Source: Flagellimonas lutaonensis (GTDB taxonomy: Bacteria; Bacteroidota; Bacteroidia; Flavobacteriales; Flavobacteriaceae). Taken from it: 64,000 bases of DNA. The translations under genes were made by a program, and so were the position numbers. The stretch is from contig NZ_CP011071.1 of assembly GCF_000963865.1 (NCBI RefSeq), positions 1,058,501 through 1,122,500 on the forward strand, written 5' to 3'. Below are positions 41,199 through 52,600 of this stretch, piece by piece (the first letter of the stretch is position 1; each line of letters begins with the position of its first letter). The notes below the pieces were generated by a model. The model had not been told where the DNA came from. It searched no databases and was given only the letters and a program-made list of their open reading frames with translations.

Positions 41199-42875
41199 TT
41201 ATCGGAACACCCACCATAACACGAGAACCACGGCTATAATAGCCATTGTAAGCCAAATTTCCTTGCTCTTGAACAGACTTTCCTTTTTCTCTGTGGGATG
41301 GTAATCGTAAAGAAGCGCAGGATCCAATTCTTTGGCTGTCTTTTGGGTGCCCAGACTTACCACTACCATGATCACTATACTTGTCACGAATAGGAAGATG
41401 GCGTAATGCAAAAAGTTCATCGTCACCAAGGTGCCCAGCAGAGAAGTCTCAGAAATGGCAAGCCCCCCTTCTTGGCTCATAAATTCGAGAACCAATCGAC
41501 CTATGCCCAAAACAAAACCCGTCCACAAGGCGGCCAGAGCACCCTTTCCATTAATCTTCTTGTAAAAGATGCCCAACAAGAAGGCAGCGGCAATCGGCGG
41601 TGAAATGTAGGCCTGAACACTTTGTAAATACTTGTAGATACCTCCACCCTCGGTGAGCTTTTTCATAAAAGGAATCCAGGCCAAACCAACAATCACAAGC
41701 AAAACGGTGGCCACTCTTCCTATCATCACCAGTTCTTTTTCAGATGCCTGGGGTTTCCATTGCTTGTAGAAATCAAATGTGAACAACGTGGAGGTACTGT
41801 TGAAGACACTTGACAATGAGCTCATCAGGGCCGCCAAAAATCCAGCGACCACCAACCCTTTAAAACCTACTGGCAAAACCCTTAATATCAATGCAGGCAA
41901 TGCCGCATCGGTCGTAGTCTTGGTTTCTCCGGTGATTGGATTGGTCACGGTAAACATATCTGGAAATTCAGTGACCGAAAGTGCATATGCTATAATACCG
42001 GGAAACACGAAGATGAACAGCGGCAATAGCTTTAAAAAACCGCCAAATATGGTACCCTGTCGGGCCACCTTGATGTTCTTGGCCGAAAGCACCCTTTGCA
42101 CTATAAACTGGTCGGTACACCAATACCAGATTCCCAATATGGGCGCTCCGAGCAATACGCCGGTCCAAGGGTATTCTTCATGGCGCCAGAGACTCATAAA
42201 AGTGTCGGCATTTGGGGCATTGTCTTGAATGGCAATCACCACATTGTCCCAACCGCCAATGGCCTGAAGGCCAAAATAGGTAGCAGCGGCCCCACCAAGG
42301 ATGAATATGATAGATTGTACCATATCGGTATATATAACGGCCTTTAGCCCTCCGAATACCGTATAGATTCCAGTGGCTATGACCGTGATAATGGCACCCG
42401 TCCAGAATGGAATGCCCAGCAACACCTCAAAAACTAGGGCCCCCGCAAAAATTGTGAACGATATTTTGGTCAACACATAAGAAACGATAGAAATCAACGA
42501 CAGGTACATTCTAGAACCCCTATTGTACCGGCGCTCTAGAAATTCCGGCATGGTAAATACACCACTTTTAATGTAGAATGGCACAAATACCCAGCCCAAC
42601 AAGAGCAAGATAAGTGCTGCCAGAATTTCGAACTGTGCCTCAGGAAAAGCACCCCGTGCGCCCGCACCAGATAACCCAATCAAGTGCTCAGACCCAATGT
42701 TACTGGCAAAAAGCGAAGCCCCTATGGCAAACCAACCAAGGTTTCGGCCGCCCAAAAAATAGTCTTGCGAGCTTGCCCCGCTCTTTTCTTTTACAGTTAC
42801 AAACCAAGCAATACCAAAAACAAGAATGAAGTAAAGCGCAACGACAATGAAGTCAATAGTGGTAAGGTTTCCCAT
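41199..42875 (-). CDS. Sodium:solute symporter (SSS family, SGLT-like)
   Basis: A 558-residue transporter with about 14 helices. GRNLGWFAIGASLFASNIGSEHLIGLSG is the conserved TM1-2 region of vSGLT-like sodium/sugar symporters, and PILGIWYWCTDQFIVQRVLSAKN matches the sugar-binding TM7 region with the WYWCTDQ motif of SGLT proteins. It takes a substrate, probably a hexose or similar sugar, across the inner membrane with sodium. It lies beside an alpha-glucan locus, on the opposite strand from SusD, so glucose uptake is a reasonable guess (inference). It is a single-gene unit, divergent from the ASPIC operon. Confidence 0.9.
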   Translation of the reverse strand: MGNLTTIDFIVVALYFILVFGIAWFVTVKEKSGASSQDYFLGGRNLGWFAIGASLFASNIGSEHLIGLSGAGARGAFPEAQFEILAALILLLLGWVFVPFYIKSGVFTMPEFLERRYNRGSRMYLSLISIVSYVLTKISFTIFAGALVFEVLLGIPFWTGAIITVIATGIYTVFGGLKAVIYTDMVQSIIFILGGAAATYFGLQAIGGWDNVVIAIQDNAPNADTFMSLWRHEEYPWTGVLLGAPILGIWYWCTDQFIVQRVLSAKNIKVARQGTIFGGFLKLLPLFIFVFPGIIAYALSVTEFPDMFTVTNPITGETKTTTDAALPALILRVLPVGFKGLVVAGFLAALMSSLSSVFNSTSTLFTFDFYKQWKPQASEKELVMIGRVATVLLVIVGLAWIPFMKKLTEGGGIYKYLQSVQAYISPPIAAAFLLGIFYKKINGKGALAALWTGFVLGIGRLVLEFMSQEGGLAISETSLLGTLVTMNFLHYAIFLFVTSIVIMVVVSLGTQKTAKELDPALLYDYHPTEKKESLFKSKEIWLTMAIIAVVLVLWWVFR

Positions 42876-43038
42876 TATATTTTGAGTTTGTTAGTTGAGT
42901 GATTGCAATTTAACCAAATTTTTGAAGGATTCTAAGCAACTTTTCGGCCGTAGCCGTATCCTTAACAAAGACCAAGATAAACATTCTTTATAGTCTTATT
43001 AAGTTTAACTATCTTGCCTGCTTTCTTTAAGGTGATTT

Positions 43039-46000
43039 ATGATAAGGAGTCTTGCACTTGCAATATCAATATTGGTTATTGGTATATCATGTGGTGACAG
43101 AAAGGAAAAACTGTTCAGGCCACTGGATCCTGACCAAACGGGCATACATTTTGCCAACAGCCTAAACGATTCGCCCGACCTGAACATTCTAAATTACCTC
43201 TATTACTACAATGGGGGCGGTGTGGTAGCCGCTGATTTTAACAACGATGACCTTGTTGACCTATATTTTGTGGGAAACCAAGTGGCAGATGAACTCTACA
43301 TCAACAAGGGCGATCTTTCTTTTGAAAGGGCCACCGACCGGTCGGGCATTGACAATGCAACCGGCTGGAGCACCGGGGCCACCCATGTCGACATCAATAA
43401 CGACGGGCTTTTAGATATTTATATCTGTAAGGTAGGGCGATACCGCTCCATTAAAGGCAAAAACCTTTTGTATGTCAATAAGGGAATCGATGAAAACGGA
43501 TTTCCCTTGTTTGAGGAACAAGCTGCCCAATACGGATTGGATTTCATTGGATTCTCTACCCAAGCGGCCTTTTTTGACTATGATTTGGATGACGATTTGG
43601 ATATGTTTCTGATGAACCACTCAGTGCATCCCAACAGAACCTATGGAAGAGGAAGCATTCGAAAGCGCTTTGACCCTCTTTCTGGTGACGTTCTGTTTCG
43701 CAATGATGGCGGAAAGTTTATCGAGGTATCTGAGGAAGCAGGCATCTTTCAAGGAAAGATCGGCTACGGGTTGGGGCTTTCCATAAGCGATGTGAACAAC
43801 GATGGCTACCCCGACATCTATGTGGGCAACGATTTTTTTGAAAATGACTATCTGTACATCAATCAACAAGATGGCACGTTTAAGGATTTGATATCAGCTG
43901 ACAACCTTAGATTGGGGCACACAACGCACTACTCCATGGGCAACGATATTGCCGACATAAATAACGATGGCTTGATGGATATTGTCTCGCTTGATATGCT
44001 TCCCGAAGATTTGAAAACCTACAAAACCTCTGGCCTTGAGTATGCCTACCCCATCTACCAACAGTACCTCAGAAACGGTTATGCCCCCCAATACATGCAA
44101 AACACCTTGCACCTGAACCTAGGCAACGGGAACTTTTCAGAAATCGCGCATATCAGTGGCATTGCGGCAACCGAATGGTCTTGGGGAGCCTTGCTCGCCG
44201 ATTTTGATAACGATGGACTCAAAGACATCTTCATAACCAATGGCATAAAGGGGGCGACCAACGATATGGACTATATGAACTTCATCGCCAATGAAGATCT
44301 GCAAAGACGTATCGATACCGGTATGGACCATACCGATATGCCGCTGATCCATGAAATTCCTGAAAAGAAAGTTCCCAACTATTTTTTTAAGAACAACGGG
44401 GACTTGACTTTTACAAATACCACGGAAATATGGTCAGAAGCAAGGGCTTCGTTCAGCAACGGCACCACCTATGCCGATCTGGACAATGATGGCGATCTCG
44501 ACATCATCGTCAGCAACATCAACGAAAAGGCCCTGATACTGAAGAACAATGCCCAAAACAACAATTTTCTTCAAATAACATTCGATGGGGCTACCAAAAA
44601 CAAATTCGGCATTGGTGCCAAAGCCATCGCTTTTGTGGGCAACAAGGTCTATTCAGCCGAGAATTTTGTTATTAGGGGATATCTTTCCAGTAGCCCCAGT
44701 AAGTTACATCTAGGGCTAGGAAAAGACAGCATTATAGATAGTTTGACAGTGGTTTGGCCGGGCGGTGCTTTCGAGACTCTTCAAAATGTCAGGGCAAATC
44801 AGTTGCTAGAGGTCTCCCAAAAGAACGCCACTGGCAATTACTACGAAAAAAGAATGGCAAGTCCGGTATTATACACCATGAACGATACCTTGGTCGCTTT
44901 TGTTCACAAAGACCCCATTTCCTTGGATTTTGACCGTGAGCCCTTGATTCCGTATGCCGGTTCAAACAAAGGTCCGGCATTGGCAGTGGCCGACATAAAC
45001 AACGATGGGCTGCATGATCTGTTCTTGGGAGGGGCCAAAAAGCAGTCCTCTGCCCTGTATGTGCAGAATGCCTCCGGGGGCTTTTCTAATTGGCAGCCAG
45101 AGCTGTTCGAAGCACATGCCACCAACGAAGATGTGGCCAGCACGTTCATAGATGTAAACGGCGACGGTTTCAAAGATTTATTGGTCGGCAGTGGGGGCAA
45201 CGAATTCAAAAAGGGGCTACCCTTACAGCCCCGGCTATACCTGAACGACAACGGGAAATTTGCACTTGACCCTAACCAGTTTGCCAAAATCGCGGCAAAT
45301 GTTTCAAAAATCGCACCCTCAGATTTTGACCAAGATGGCGATATCGACTTCTTAATGGCCTCAGACCAGATAAGCACTCAATTCGGAAAAACTCCAAAAC
45401 AATATTTTTTTGAGAACGATGGCACAGGTAAGTTTAAGAATGTGGTCAAGCAGATAGCACCCGATCTTGAGAGGGCCGGTAATATTACAGATGCAGTGTG
45501 GATAGATTTGGATGGTAACGGATATGACGACCTCATCGTCGTAGGCCATTGGATGCCCATCTCAATTTTTTTAAATGATGGGCAAGCGCTAAAGCCCTAC
45601 ATGGCCAAAGGCCTTGATAAAACCCATGGTTGGTGGAACACGGTAAAGGTTGACGACTTTGACAACGATGGTGATTTTGATATCGTTGCCGGTAATTGGG
45701 GATTGAACAGCAAGTTCAGCGCCTCTCTTGACAAACCCATTAAACTCTATAATAATGATTTTGACGAAAACGGCACTTTAGATCCGATCGTAACCTACTA
45801 CCACCAAGACATCGAGACCCCTTTTGCCTCGAAAGACGAGCTGGTCAAGCAACTGCCAGACCTCAATAAAAAATTTCTTTTGTACCAAGATTTTGCCGAT
45901 GCCACAATGCAAGACCTTTTTGGCAAAGAAAAGCTACGGGCTGCTGAGAAAAAATATGTATACGAACTTGCAAGCTGTTATTTTGAGAACCAAGGTAATG

Positions 46001-46335
46001 GCCAGTTCGTGAAAAGGCCTTTTCCATTGGCGGCACAGTTCTCTGTGGTCAATGACATGGTGGTAGACGATTTCAATTCAGACGGTTATAAAGATTTGTT
46101 AATCGTGGGCAACAACTTTGAAATTAGCACGCAGCTCGGTAGATTGGATGCCCTTCATGGACTATTTTTGCAGAACGACCAAAACGGTGGTTTTATGGAA
46201 CGTTTTGACACTACCGTCGACATCTCCGGAGCAGCAAAAACAATGGAAAAAGTCACAATAAACGGCCAAAAAAGCTACATAGTCGGCCGCAACAACGATT
46301 CACCGATTTTCTTGATCAAAAAAGAAAAAGAATGA
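43039..46335 (+). CDS. FG-GAP/VCBS repeat lipoprotein with ASPIC/UnbV domain, copy 1
   Basis: A 1098-residue exported lipoprotein (lipobox VIGISC, lipid Cys18). The N-terminal half holds many calcium-binding FG-GAP/VCBS units with D-x-N-x-D-G-x-x-D lines such as DINNDGLLDIYI. An ASPIC/UnbV domain follows (about 505-590: NFLQITFDGATKNKFGIGAKA ... LTVVWPGGAFETLQNVRANQ), then another beta-propeller half with the same repeats. CRTAC1-like proteins of this build are common in Bacteroidota near SusCD genes; their role is unknown, with surface binding or adhesion likely. It is first of a tightly packed run of six genes; its TGA overlaps the next ATG. Confidence 0.88.
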   Translation: MIRSLALAISILVIGISCGDRKEKLFRPLDPDQTGIHFANSLNDSPDLNILNYLYYYNGGGVVAADFNNDDLVDLYFVGNQVADELYINKGDLSFERATDRSGIDNATGWSTGATHVDINNDGLLDIYICKVGRYRSIKGKNLLYVNKGIDENGFPLFEEQAAQYGLDFIGFSTQAAFFDYDLDDDLDMFLMNHSVHPNRTYGRGSIRKRFDPLSGDVLFRNDGGKFIEVSEEAGIFQGKIGYGLGLSISDVNNDGYPDIYVGNDFFENDYLYINQQDGTFKDLISADNLRLGHTTHYSMGNDIADINNDGLMDIVSLDMLPEDLKTYKTSGLEYAYPIYQQYLRNGYAPQYMQNTLHLNLGNGNFSEIAHISGIAATEWSWGALLADFDNDGLKDIFITNGIKGATNDMDYMNFIANEDLQRRIDTGMDHTDMPLIHEIPEKKVPNYFFKNNGDLTFTNTTEIWSEARASFSNGTTYADLDNDGDLDIIVSNINEKALILKNNAQNNNFLQITFDGATKNKFGIGAKAIAFVGNKVYSAENFVIRGYLSSSPSKLHLGLGKDSIIDSLTVVWPGGAFETLQNVRANQLLEVSQKNATGNYYEKRMASPVLYTMNDTLVAFVHKDPISLDFDREPLIPYAGSNKGPALAVADINNDGLHDLFLGGAKKQSSALYVQNASGGFSNWQPELFEAHATNEDVASTFIDVNGDGFKDLLVGSGGNEFKKGLPLQPRLYLNDNGKFALDPNQFAKIAANVSKIAPSDFDQDGDIDFLMASDQISTQFGKTPKQYFFENDGTGKFKNVVKQIAPDLERAGNITDAVWIDLDGNGYDDLIVVGHWMPISIFLNDGQALKPYMAKGLDKTHGWWNTVKVDDFDNDGDFDIVAGNWGLNSKFSASLDKPIKLYNNDFDENGTLDPIVTYYHQDIETPFASKDELVKQLPDLNKKFLLYQDFADATMQDLFGKEKLRAAEKKYVYELASCYFENQGNGQFVKRPFPLAAQFSVVNDMVVDDFNSDGYKDLLIVGNNFEISTQLGRLDALHGLFLQNDQNGGFMERFDTTVDISGAAKTMEKVTINGQKSYIVGRNNDSPIFLIKKEKE

Positions 46336-49300
46336 TGAGAGCACATTTAGCAACAACCCTTTTATTGGCAGTATTGGTGCTGTCGTGCAACCCTAAAGAA
46401 AAAGAGGTTGCCGAAAACAAAGACCAGACCCTTTTTGAACTTCTAAAACCCGAGCAGACAGGCATTGACTTTGTAAACAGGGTCGAGAACCAAAAAGACT
46501 TCAATATTTTCAAATACCGTAATTTTTACAATGGTGGTGGTGTGGCCATCGGCGACATCAACAACGATGGCCTGGCCGATATCTACCTCACAGGAAATAT
46601 GGAACCCAATAGGCTGTACCTGAACAAGGGCGGACTGAAATTTGAGGACATCACCGAAAAAGCTGGTGTTCAGGGCAACAAGCCATGGTCTACCGGTGTG
46701 GTCATGGTCGACATCAATGCAGACGGCCTGTTGGATATCTACGTAAGCAACGCGGGCAACCTCGAGGGAAACAACCATGACAATGACCTCTATATAAACA
46801 ATGGGGACCTTACATTTACTGAAATGGCGTACGAATATAACCTGGCAAAAACAGGTTTTTCGACCCATGCCTCCTTCTTTGACTATGACAAAGACGGCGA
46901 TTTGGATGCCTATATTTTAAATAACAGCAATATTCCGGTGAGTAGTCTGGGGTATGCCGAGCAGCGAGAGGTACGTGCCCAAGATTGGGAAGGGGTTCCG
47001 CACATCTTTCGTGGTGTGGGCGATATGTTGCTTCGCAACGATAATGGCAAATTTGTCGATGTCAGCGAAGATGCCGGTATTTATGGCAGTTTGATCGGCT
47101 TTGGTCTCGGTGTTATGGTGACCGATATCAACAACGACCTTTACCCAGATATTTATGTGTCGAACGATTTTTACGAGCGTGACTATCTCTACATAAACAA
47201 CCAAGACGGCACCTTTAGTGAAGAAATCAAAAAGTGGACATCGCACCTAAGCCTTTCTGCGATGGGAATCGATATTGGCGATATCAACAACGACGGGCAC
47301 AATGATATCTTCATCACCGATATGCTTCCCGAAGAGGAGAAAAGGGTCAAATCGGTTATGGAATTTGAAGGATACAATGTCTTCGACCTCAAGCAAAAGA
47401 AAGATTTCTACCAGCAGTATATCCAAAATACGTTGCAACTCAACAACGGTAACGGCTCTTTCTCAGAGGTGGCCTACTATAGCGGGGTAGATGCCACCGA
47501 CTGGAGCTGGGCCGGCCTGCTCTTTGATATGGACAACGATGGCCTAAAGGATATTTTTATAACAAACGGCATCAACCATGATCTGACAGACCTTGATTTT
47601 GTCGATTTCTTTGCCAACGAGATCATCCAAAAAATGGCCCTCACCGGCCGTAAGGAATCCATTGATTCAATCATTGCCAAGATGCCCATTAGGCCACAGC
47701 CCAACTATGCCTATAAGAACAATGGCGACATAACCTTTACAAATGCCAATGCTGAGTGGGGTTTTGACCTGCCCACCATGTCAAACGGAGCCGCCTATGG
47801 CGACTTGGACAATGACGGTGACCTTGACCTGGTCATCAACAATGTGAATACCGAGACCTTTGTTTATGAGAACAAGACCAACGAATTATTGAAAGACCAT
47901 AATTTCATCAAACTAAAGTTTGAAGGCGAGGGCAAAAATCCCTTTGGTGTTGGCGCCATAGCAAAATTTTACTTTGCCGATAACATTGTCAACCAAGAAC
48001 TGATACCCTCAAGAGGGTTTCAATCTTCCATAGAATATATCATGACCATTGGCTTGGGCCGGCACAAGATGCTTGACTCCATAAGGATTATATGGCCCGA
48101 TGACCGTTCACAACTGTTTACAAATGTAAAGGCCAACCAACAATTGGTGGTCAAACAGTCAGAGGCGGATGAGACCTATACACCCAACCCCAAGACCGAT
48201 ATAAAAACACTTTTCAAAGAACTGGACAATCCATTTTTGATTGCCCACAAAGAGAACAGCTATAGTGATTTTGACTACGAGGGCCTGATATACAAAAAAG
48301 TATCACAAGAAGGGCCCGCAATGGCCGTGGGCGATGTAAACGGCGATGGCAATGACGATGTGTTCATAGGTGGTGCCAAGGGAGCCCCCGGAGTACTTTA
48401 TATGCACCAAGGCAGTGGCCAATTACGTCCTTCTCGGCAGCCTATATTGAACTCCCACAGCGATTTTGAGGACACCGCAGCGGCCTTCTTCGATGCCGAC
48501 AATGACGGTGACTTGGATCTTATGGTAGGTTCGGGTGGCAATGAAGTGGGCAGAGAACAGACCTATAGAACCAGATTGTACCTCAACGATGGCAAAGGCA
48601 GCCTTTCCGTGTCAGAAAAGACCATACCCTCGACCTTCAAAAATGTTTCGGTCATCGCACCCTTCGACTTTGATGCCGATGGTGACCTAGATGTCTTCAT
48701 AGGGTCAAAGAGCGTAGTCGGCGTCTATGGGCTGGATCCTGACCATTTATTGCTTGAAAACCGTGGCGAAGGCCAGTTTGTCGATGTGACAGAGCGCGTG
48801 GGATATGACCTAAAAGATGCCGGCATGGTATCAGATGCCATTTGGGCCGACATCAATAACGATCAAAAAGCCGACTTGATAACGGTCTCTGAATGGGGCA
48901 CCCCAAAAATCTATCAGGGTTCGGGCAGACGGATCATGAAAATGGACACCGCCCTCGATAGCCTCGATGGATGGTGGAACACTGTTGAAGTGGCTGACTT
49001 AGACAATGACGGCGACCTCGACCTAATCTTGGGCAACCAAGGTGAGAATCTACATTACCGACCTGAAGAGGGCAAACCCATGAAAATGTATATCAATGAT
49101 TTTGATAACAATGGTACCATCGAACAAATCGTTACGCAGCACGAAAACGGTGGCGACTACCCGATTCACCAAAAGAAAGAGCTTACCGAACAGCTGGTTT
49201 CATTGAAGAAACAGAATCTCAAGGCCTCCGATTATGCCGGTAGAACCATTCAAGAACTGTTTCCGAAAGAACTAATGCAGAAATCCATCGTAAAGCGGAG

Positions 49301-49679
49301 CACCATATCGTCTTCGGTGATCGCCATCAATGAAGGTAATGGAAACTTTACCATAAAACGACTGCCCTACCGAACACAATTGTCATGCATCTGCGATGTC
49401 AGCTGCACCGATGTCAACAACGACGGAAATCTTGACTTGGTGATGGCTGGCAACGATTTTGAATACAAGCCCCAGTTTTCACGCCTTGATGCCGGTTATG
49501 GCCATGTGCTCTTAGGGGACGGAAACGCGAATTTTGAGTGGCAAGATTACGGCAAAAGCGGTTTCTTCATCAGAGACGAGGTAAAGCACCTGAAGACGAT
49601 AAAAGACTCGTCTGGGCAACATTTTTTGGTGGCGGCCATCAACAATGACAAACCTAAGATTTTTGCAATAAATGAATAG
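46332..49679 (+). CDS. FG-GAP/VCBS repeat lipoprotein with ASPIC/UnbV domain, copy 2
   Basis: 1115 residues, the same build as its two neighbours: lipobox LAVLVLSC (lipid Cys19), an opening LLKPEQTGIDFVNRVENQKDFNIF that parallels copy 1, FG-GAP units with DINNDGLADIYL-type calcium loops, an ASPIC/UnbV domain in the middle (IKLKFEGEGKNPFGVGAIAKF ... IRIIWPDDRSQLF), and a second propeller with the closing block LVMAGNDFEYKPQFSRLDAGYG. The start ATG overlaps the TGA of copy 1, and its end overlaps the start of copy 3 by 8 bases. It is clearly divergent from the other copies, so the duplication is old. Function unknown, probably surface binding. Confidence 0.88.
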   Translation: MMRAHLATTLLLAVLVLSCNPKEKEVAENKDQTLFELLKPEQTGIDFVNRVENQKDFNIFKYRNFYNGGGVAIGDINNDGLADIYLTGNMEPNRLYLNKGGLKFEDITEKAGVQGNKPWSTGVVMVDINADGLLDIYVSNAGNLEGNNHDNDLYINNGDLTFTEMAYEYNLAKTGFSTHASFFDYDKDGDLDAYILNNSNIPVSSLGYAEQREVRAQDWEGVPHIFRGVGDMLLRNDNGKFVDVSEDAGIYGSLIGFGLGVMVTDINNDLYPDIYVSNDFYERDYLYINNQDGTFSEEIKKWTSHLSLSAMGIDIGDINNDGHNDIFITDMLPEEEKRVKSVMEFEGYNVFDLKQKKDFYQQYIQNTLQLNNGNGSFSEVAYYSGVDATDWSWAGLLFDMDNDGLKDIFITNGINHDLTDLDFVDFFANEIIQKMALTGRKESIDSIIAKMPIRPQPNYAYKNNGDITFTNANAEWGFDLPTMSNGAAYGDLDNDGDLDLVINNVNTETFVYENKTNELLKDHNFIKLKFEGEGKNPFGVGAIAKFYFADNIVNQELIPSRGFQSSIEYIMTIGLGRHKMLDSIRIIWPDDRSQLFTNVKANQQLVVKQSEADETYTPNPKTDIKTLFKELDNPFLIAHKENSYSDFDYEGLIYKKVSQEGPAMAVGDVNGDGNDDVFIGGAKGAPGVLYMHQGSGQLRPSRQPILNSHSDFEDTAAAFFDADNDGDLDLMVGSGGNEVGREQTYRTRLYLNDGKGSLSVSEKTIPSTFKNVSVIAPFDFDADGDLDVFIGSKSVVGVYGLDPDHLLLENRGEGQFVDVTERVGYDLKDAGMVSDAIWADINNDQKADLITVSEWGTPKIYQGSGRRIMKMDTALDSLDGWWNTVEVADLDNDGDLDLILGNQGENLHYRPEEGKPMKMYINDFDNNGTIEQIVTQHENGGDYPIHQKKELTEQLVSLKKQNLKASDYAGRTIQELFPKELMQKSIVKRSTISSSVIAINEGNGNFTIKRLPYRTQLSCICDVSCTDVNNDGNLDLVMAGNDFEYKPQFSRLDAGYGHVLLGDGNANFEWQDYGKSGFFIRDEVKHLKTIKDSSGQHFLVAAINNDKPKIFAINE

Positions 49680-52600
49680 GCACCTAACGTATATCATATG
49701 TTTTTTAATGATGGTGGCCTGTAAAAAGGGCGGCGACCTCTTTAAAAATCCTTCGCCCAACAAAACGGGCATAACCTTTGCCAATACCATTACCGAAACC
49801 GATGATCTGAACATATTGGATTATCTCTATTTCTATAATGGGGGCGGGGTTGCCGTGGGCGATATCAACAATGACGGCCTTGTCGACATCTTTTTCAGCG
49901 GCAACCAAGTGAAGAACAAGTTGTACCTGAACAAAGGAAACCTACGGTTCGAGGACATCACTGAAAAAGCGGGTGTCGAAGGCAACAGCACCTGGAACAC
50001 AGGGGCCGTTATGGGTGATGTGAACGGCGATGGCCTTTTGGATATTTATGTATGCGCCGTTGTGGGCATCAACGGTTTTAGGGGGCATAATGAACTGTAC
50101 ATCAACCAAGGCGATTTGACATTCTCGGAAAGCTCGGCCCAATACGGTCTTGATTTCGATTCGTACAGCTCGGGTGCCGCTTTCTTGGACTATGACCTCG
50201 ATGGCGATCTAGACATCTACTTGCTCAACCATGCTGTACATACCTCAGAATCGTACGGTACCGCTGATCTTCGCCACCAACGAAACTACGAGACCGGCGA
50301 TAAATTACTTCGTAACGATAACGGCAGGTTTGTAGATGTCAGTGAAGAAGCGGGCATCTACGGGGGCATCAACGGCTACGGATTGGGTGTCGCGGTCTCT
50401 GATTTCAACCAAGACGGATACCCTGACATTTATGTGGGAAACGATTTCCATGAAGACGATTATTATTATCTGAACAACCAAGACGGTACGTTTACCGAAA
50501 GCAGCAAGAAGTATTTTGGCCATACAAGCCGTTTTTCCATGGGCAGTGACGTGGCCGACATCAACCAAGACGGACTTCCAGACCTGATTTCTTTGGATAT
50601 GTTGCCAGAAGACGAGGTGGCCCTGAAATCTTCGGAAGGGGATGATAACATACAAACGCAAAAATTGCGCACCGAACAGTACGGTTACCACTACCAGTTC
50701 ACACGAAACATGCTGTATGTGAACCAGCCCGACGGCAATTATTTGGAGACCGCCATGCTCAGTGGGGTGGCCGCCACCGATTGGAGTTGGAGCGCCCTTT
50801 TCGGCGATTTTGACCAAGATGGACGGCAAGACCTCTTTGTCTCAAACGGTATTCCCAAACGACCCAATGATTTGGATTATATCAAATTTTTATCAAGCGA
50901 CCAGATCCAGAACAAAATCAACAATACGAAATTGGTCGACCAAAAGGCCATTGACATGATGCCTTCGGGTGCCGTGCACAACTATGTTTTTAAAGGAATC
51001 GGGAATCTCGGCTTTGAGGACAAATCAGGGCAGTGGATAGCATCTGACACACTCATTTCGGGTGCTACGGCCTGGGGAGATTTCGACAATGATGGCGACA
51101 TTGACCTAGTGGCCAACAATCTGAACAGGCCCGCCACCCTTTACATCAATCAAACAGACGACGATTCAAACTATCTCAAAATTCATCTAAAATACAAGGG
51201 GCCAAATCCTTTCGGGGTGGGCACTAAAGTGGTATCGTACCACAATGGTGAGCTTCAATACAAAGAATTATATACTTGCCGTGGGTTTCAAGCCTCATCG
51301 GAGCCCATCATCCATTTTGGGTATGGCAATGCCAAGAAGATTGACTCCCTTAAAATCATTTGGCCCGATAAAACCTTTCAATTGCTGGCTGACATTCCGG
51401 TAAACCAAACCCTCGAGATTTCACCGAAGAACGTGGGTCCTTTCGACTATAAGGCTTTAAAGCCCAAAACCAGGCAACTGTTCACCAAGGTGAAAGGCAA
51501 CTTGGGTATTGATTATAGGCATATTGAAGACCCGTACATTGATTTCAACCGTGAAAAATTGATCCCCTACAAGATATCAGATAGGGGCCCGGCCCTAGCA
51601 GTGGGCGATTTGAACGGTGACGGCATGGACGATATTTATCTTGGCGGGTCAAAGTTCATTGCATCCAAAACATACTTGGCGCAAGATTCAACTTATGTCG
51701 AAAAAAAATGGCCAACTTTGGCACAAGATTCCGTACAGGAAATCATCGATGCCCAAATTGCCGATTTCAACGGTGATGGAAGCAACGATATTTTTCTGAC
51801 CGCTGGCGGGGGTGATTTTTTTGGTTCTTCCCCTGCCCTGTTGGACTCTTATTTTTTGGCAAAAGACTCGACTTTCACAAAACAATCCCTCCCTGAAATT
51901 TACCAAAACAGTTCTGTGGTGCGGGCCCAAGATTTTGATGACGACGGTGACCTTGATGTTTTTATCGGTGGCCACACGCTGACCTCTAAATTTGGTGCTC
52001 CGGCCAGCTCCCATTTACTGGAAAACCAAAACGGCCACTTCAGCTTGGTCAATGGTTCGGTATTTGCCCTACAAGGTATGGTGACCGATGCCGTATGGAG
52101 TGATTTCAACTCAGATGGCAAAATAGACCTGATCGTGGTGGGCGAATGGATGGCACCCAGATACTTCAAGAACACCGGCAATTCGTTTGTGGAAGAGCAC
52201 AAACTTGAATTAAACGGTCTGTGGCAAAGCATCGCGCCTTTTGATATTGACCACGATGGCGATGTCGATTACCTATTGGGCAATTGGGGAACCAACTCTA
52301 AATTCAAGGCATCTTCTACCCATCCCTTAAAGATGTACTTTGCCGACTTTGATGGCAACGGACAGACGGAAACCGTTACCGCCATTGAAAAAGATGGGCA
52401 TTACTATACCCTTGAAGGGCTCGACGGCCTGGCCGACCAAATGGTTTTTCTTCGCAAGAAATTCAATAATTACAAATCGTTCGCCGGCAAAAAACTCGAA
52501 GAGATATTCGACAGAAAATTGCTCGATGGGGCCACTTTGCTTACCGTGAGCGAACTACGGTCTGGGTATCTTAAAAATGAACAGGGGCAATTTATGTTTG

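Noticed and set aside
41008-41256. 82-codon minus-strand hydrophobic frame after the symporter
   Set aside because: Overlaps the symporter end in another frame, has no start signal and no family resemblance.
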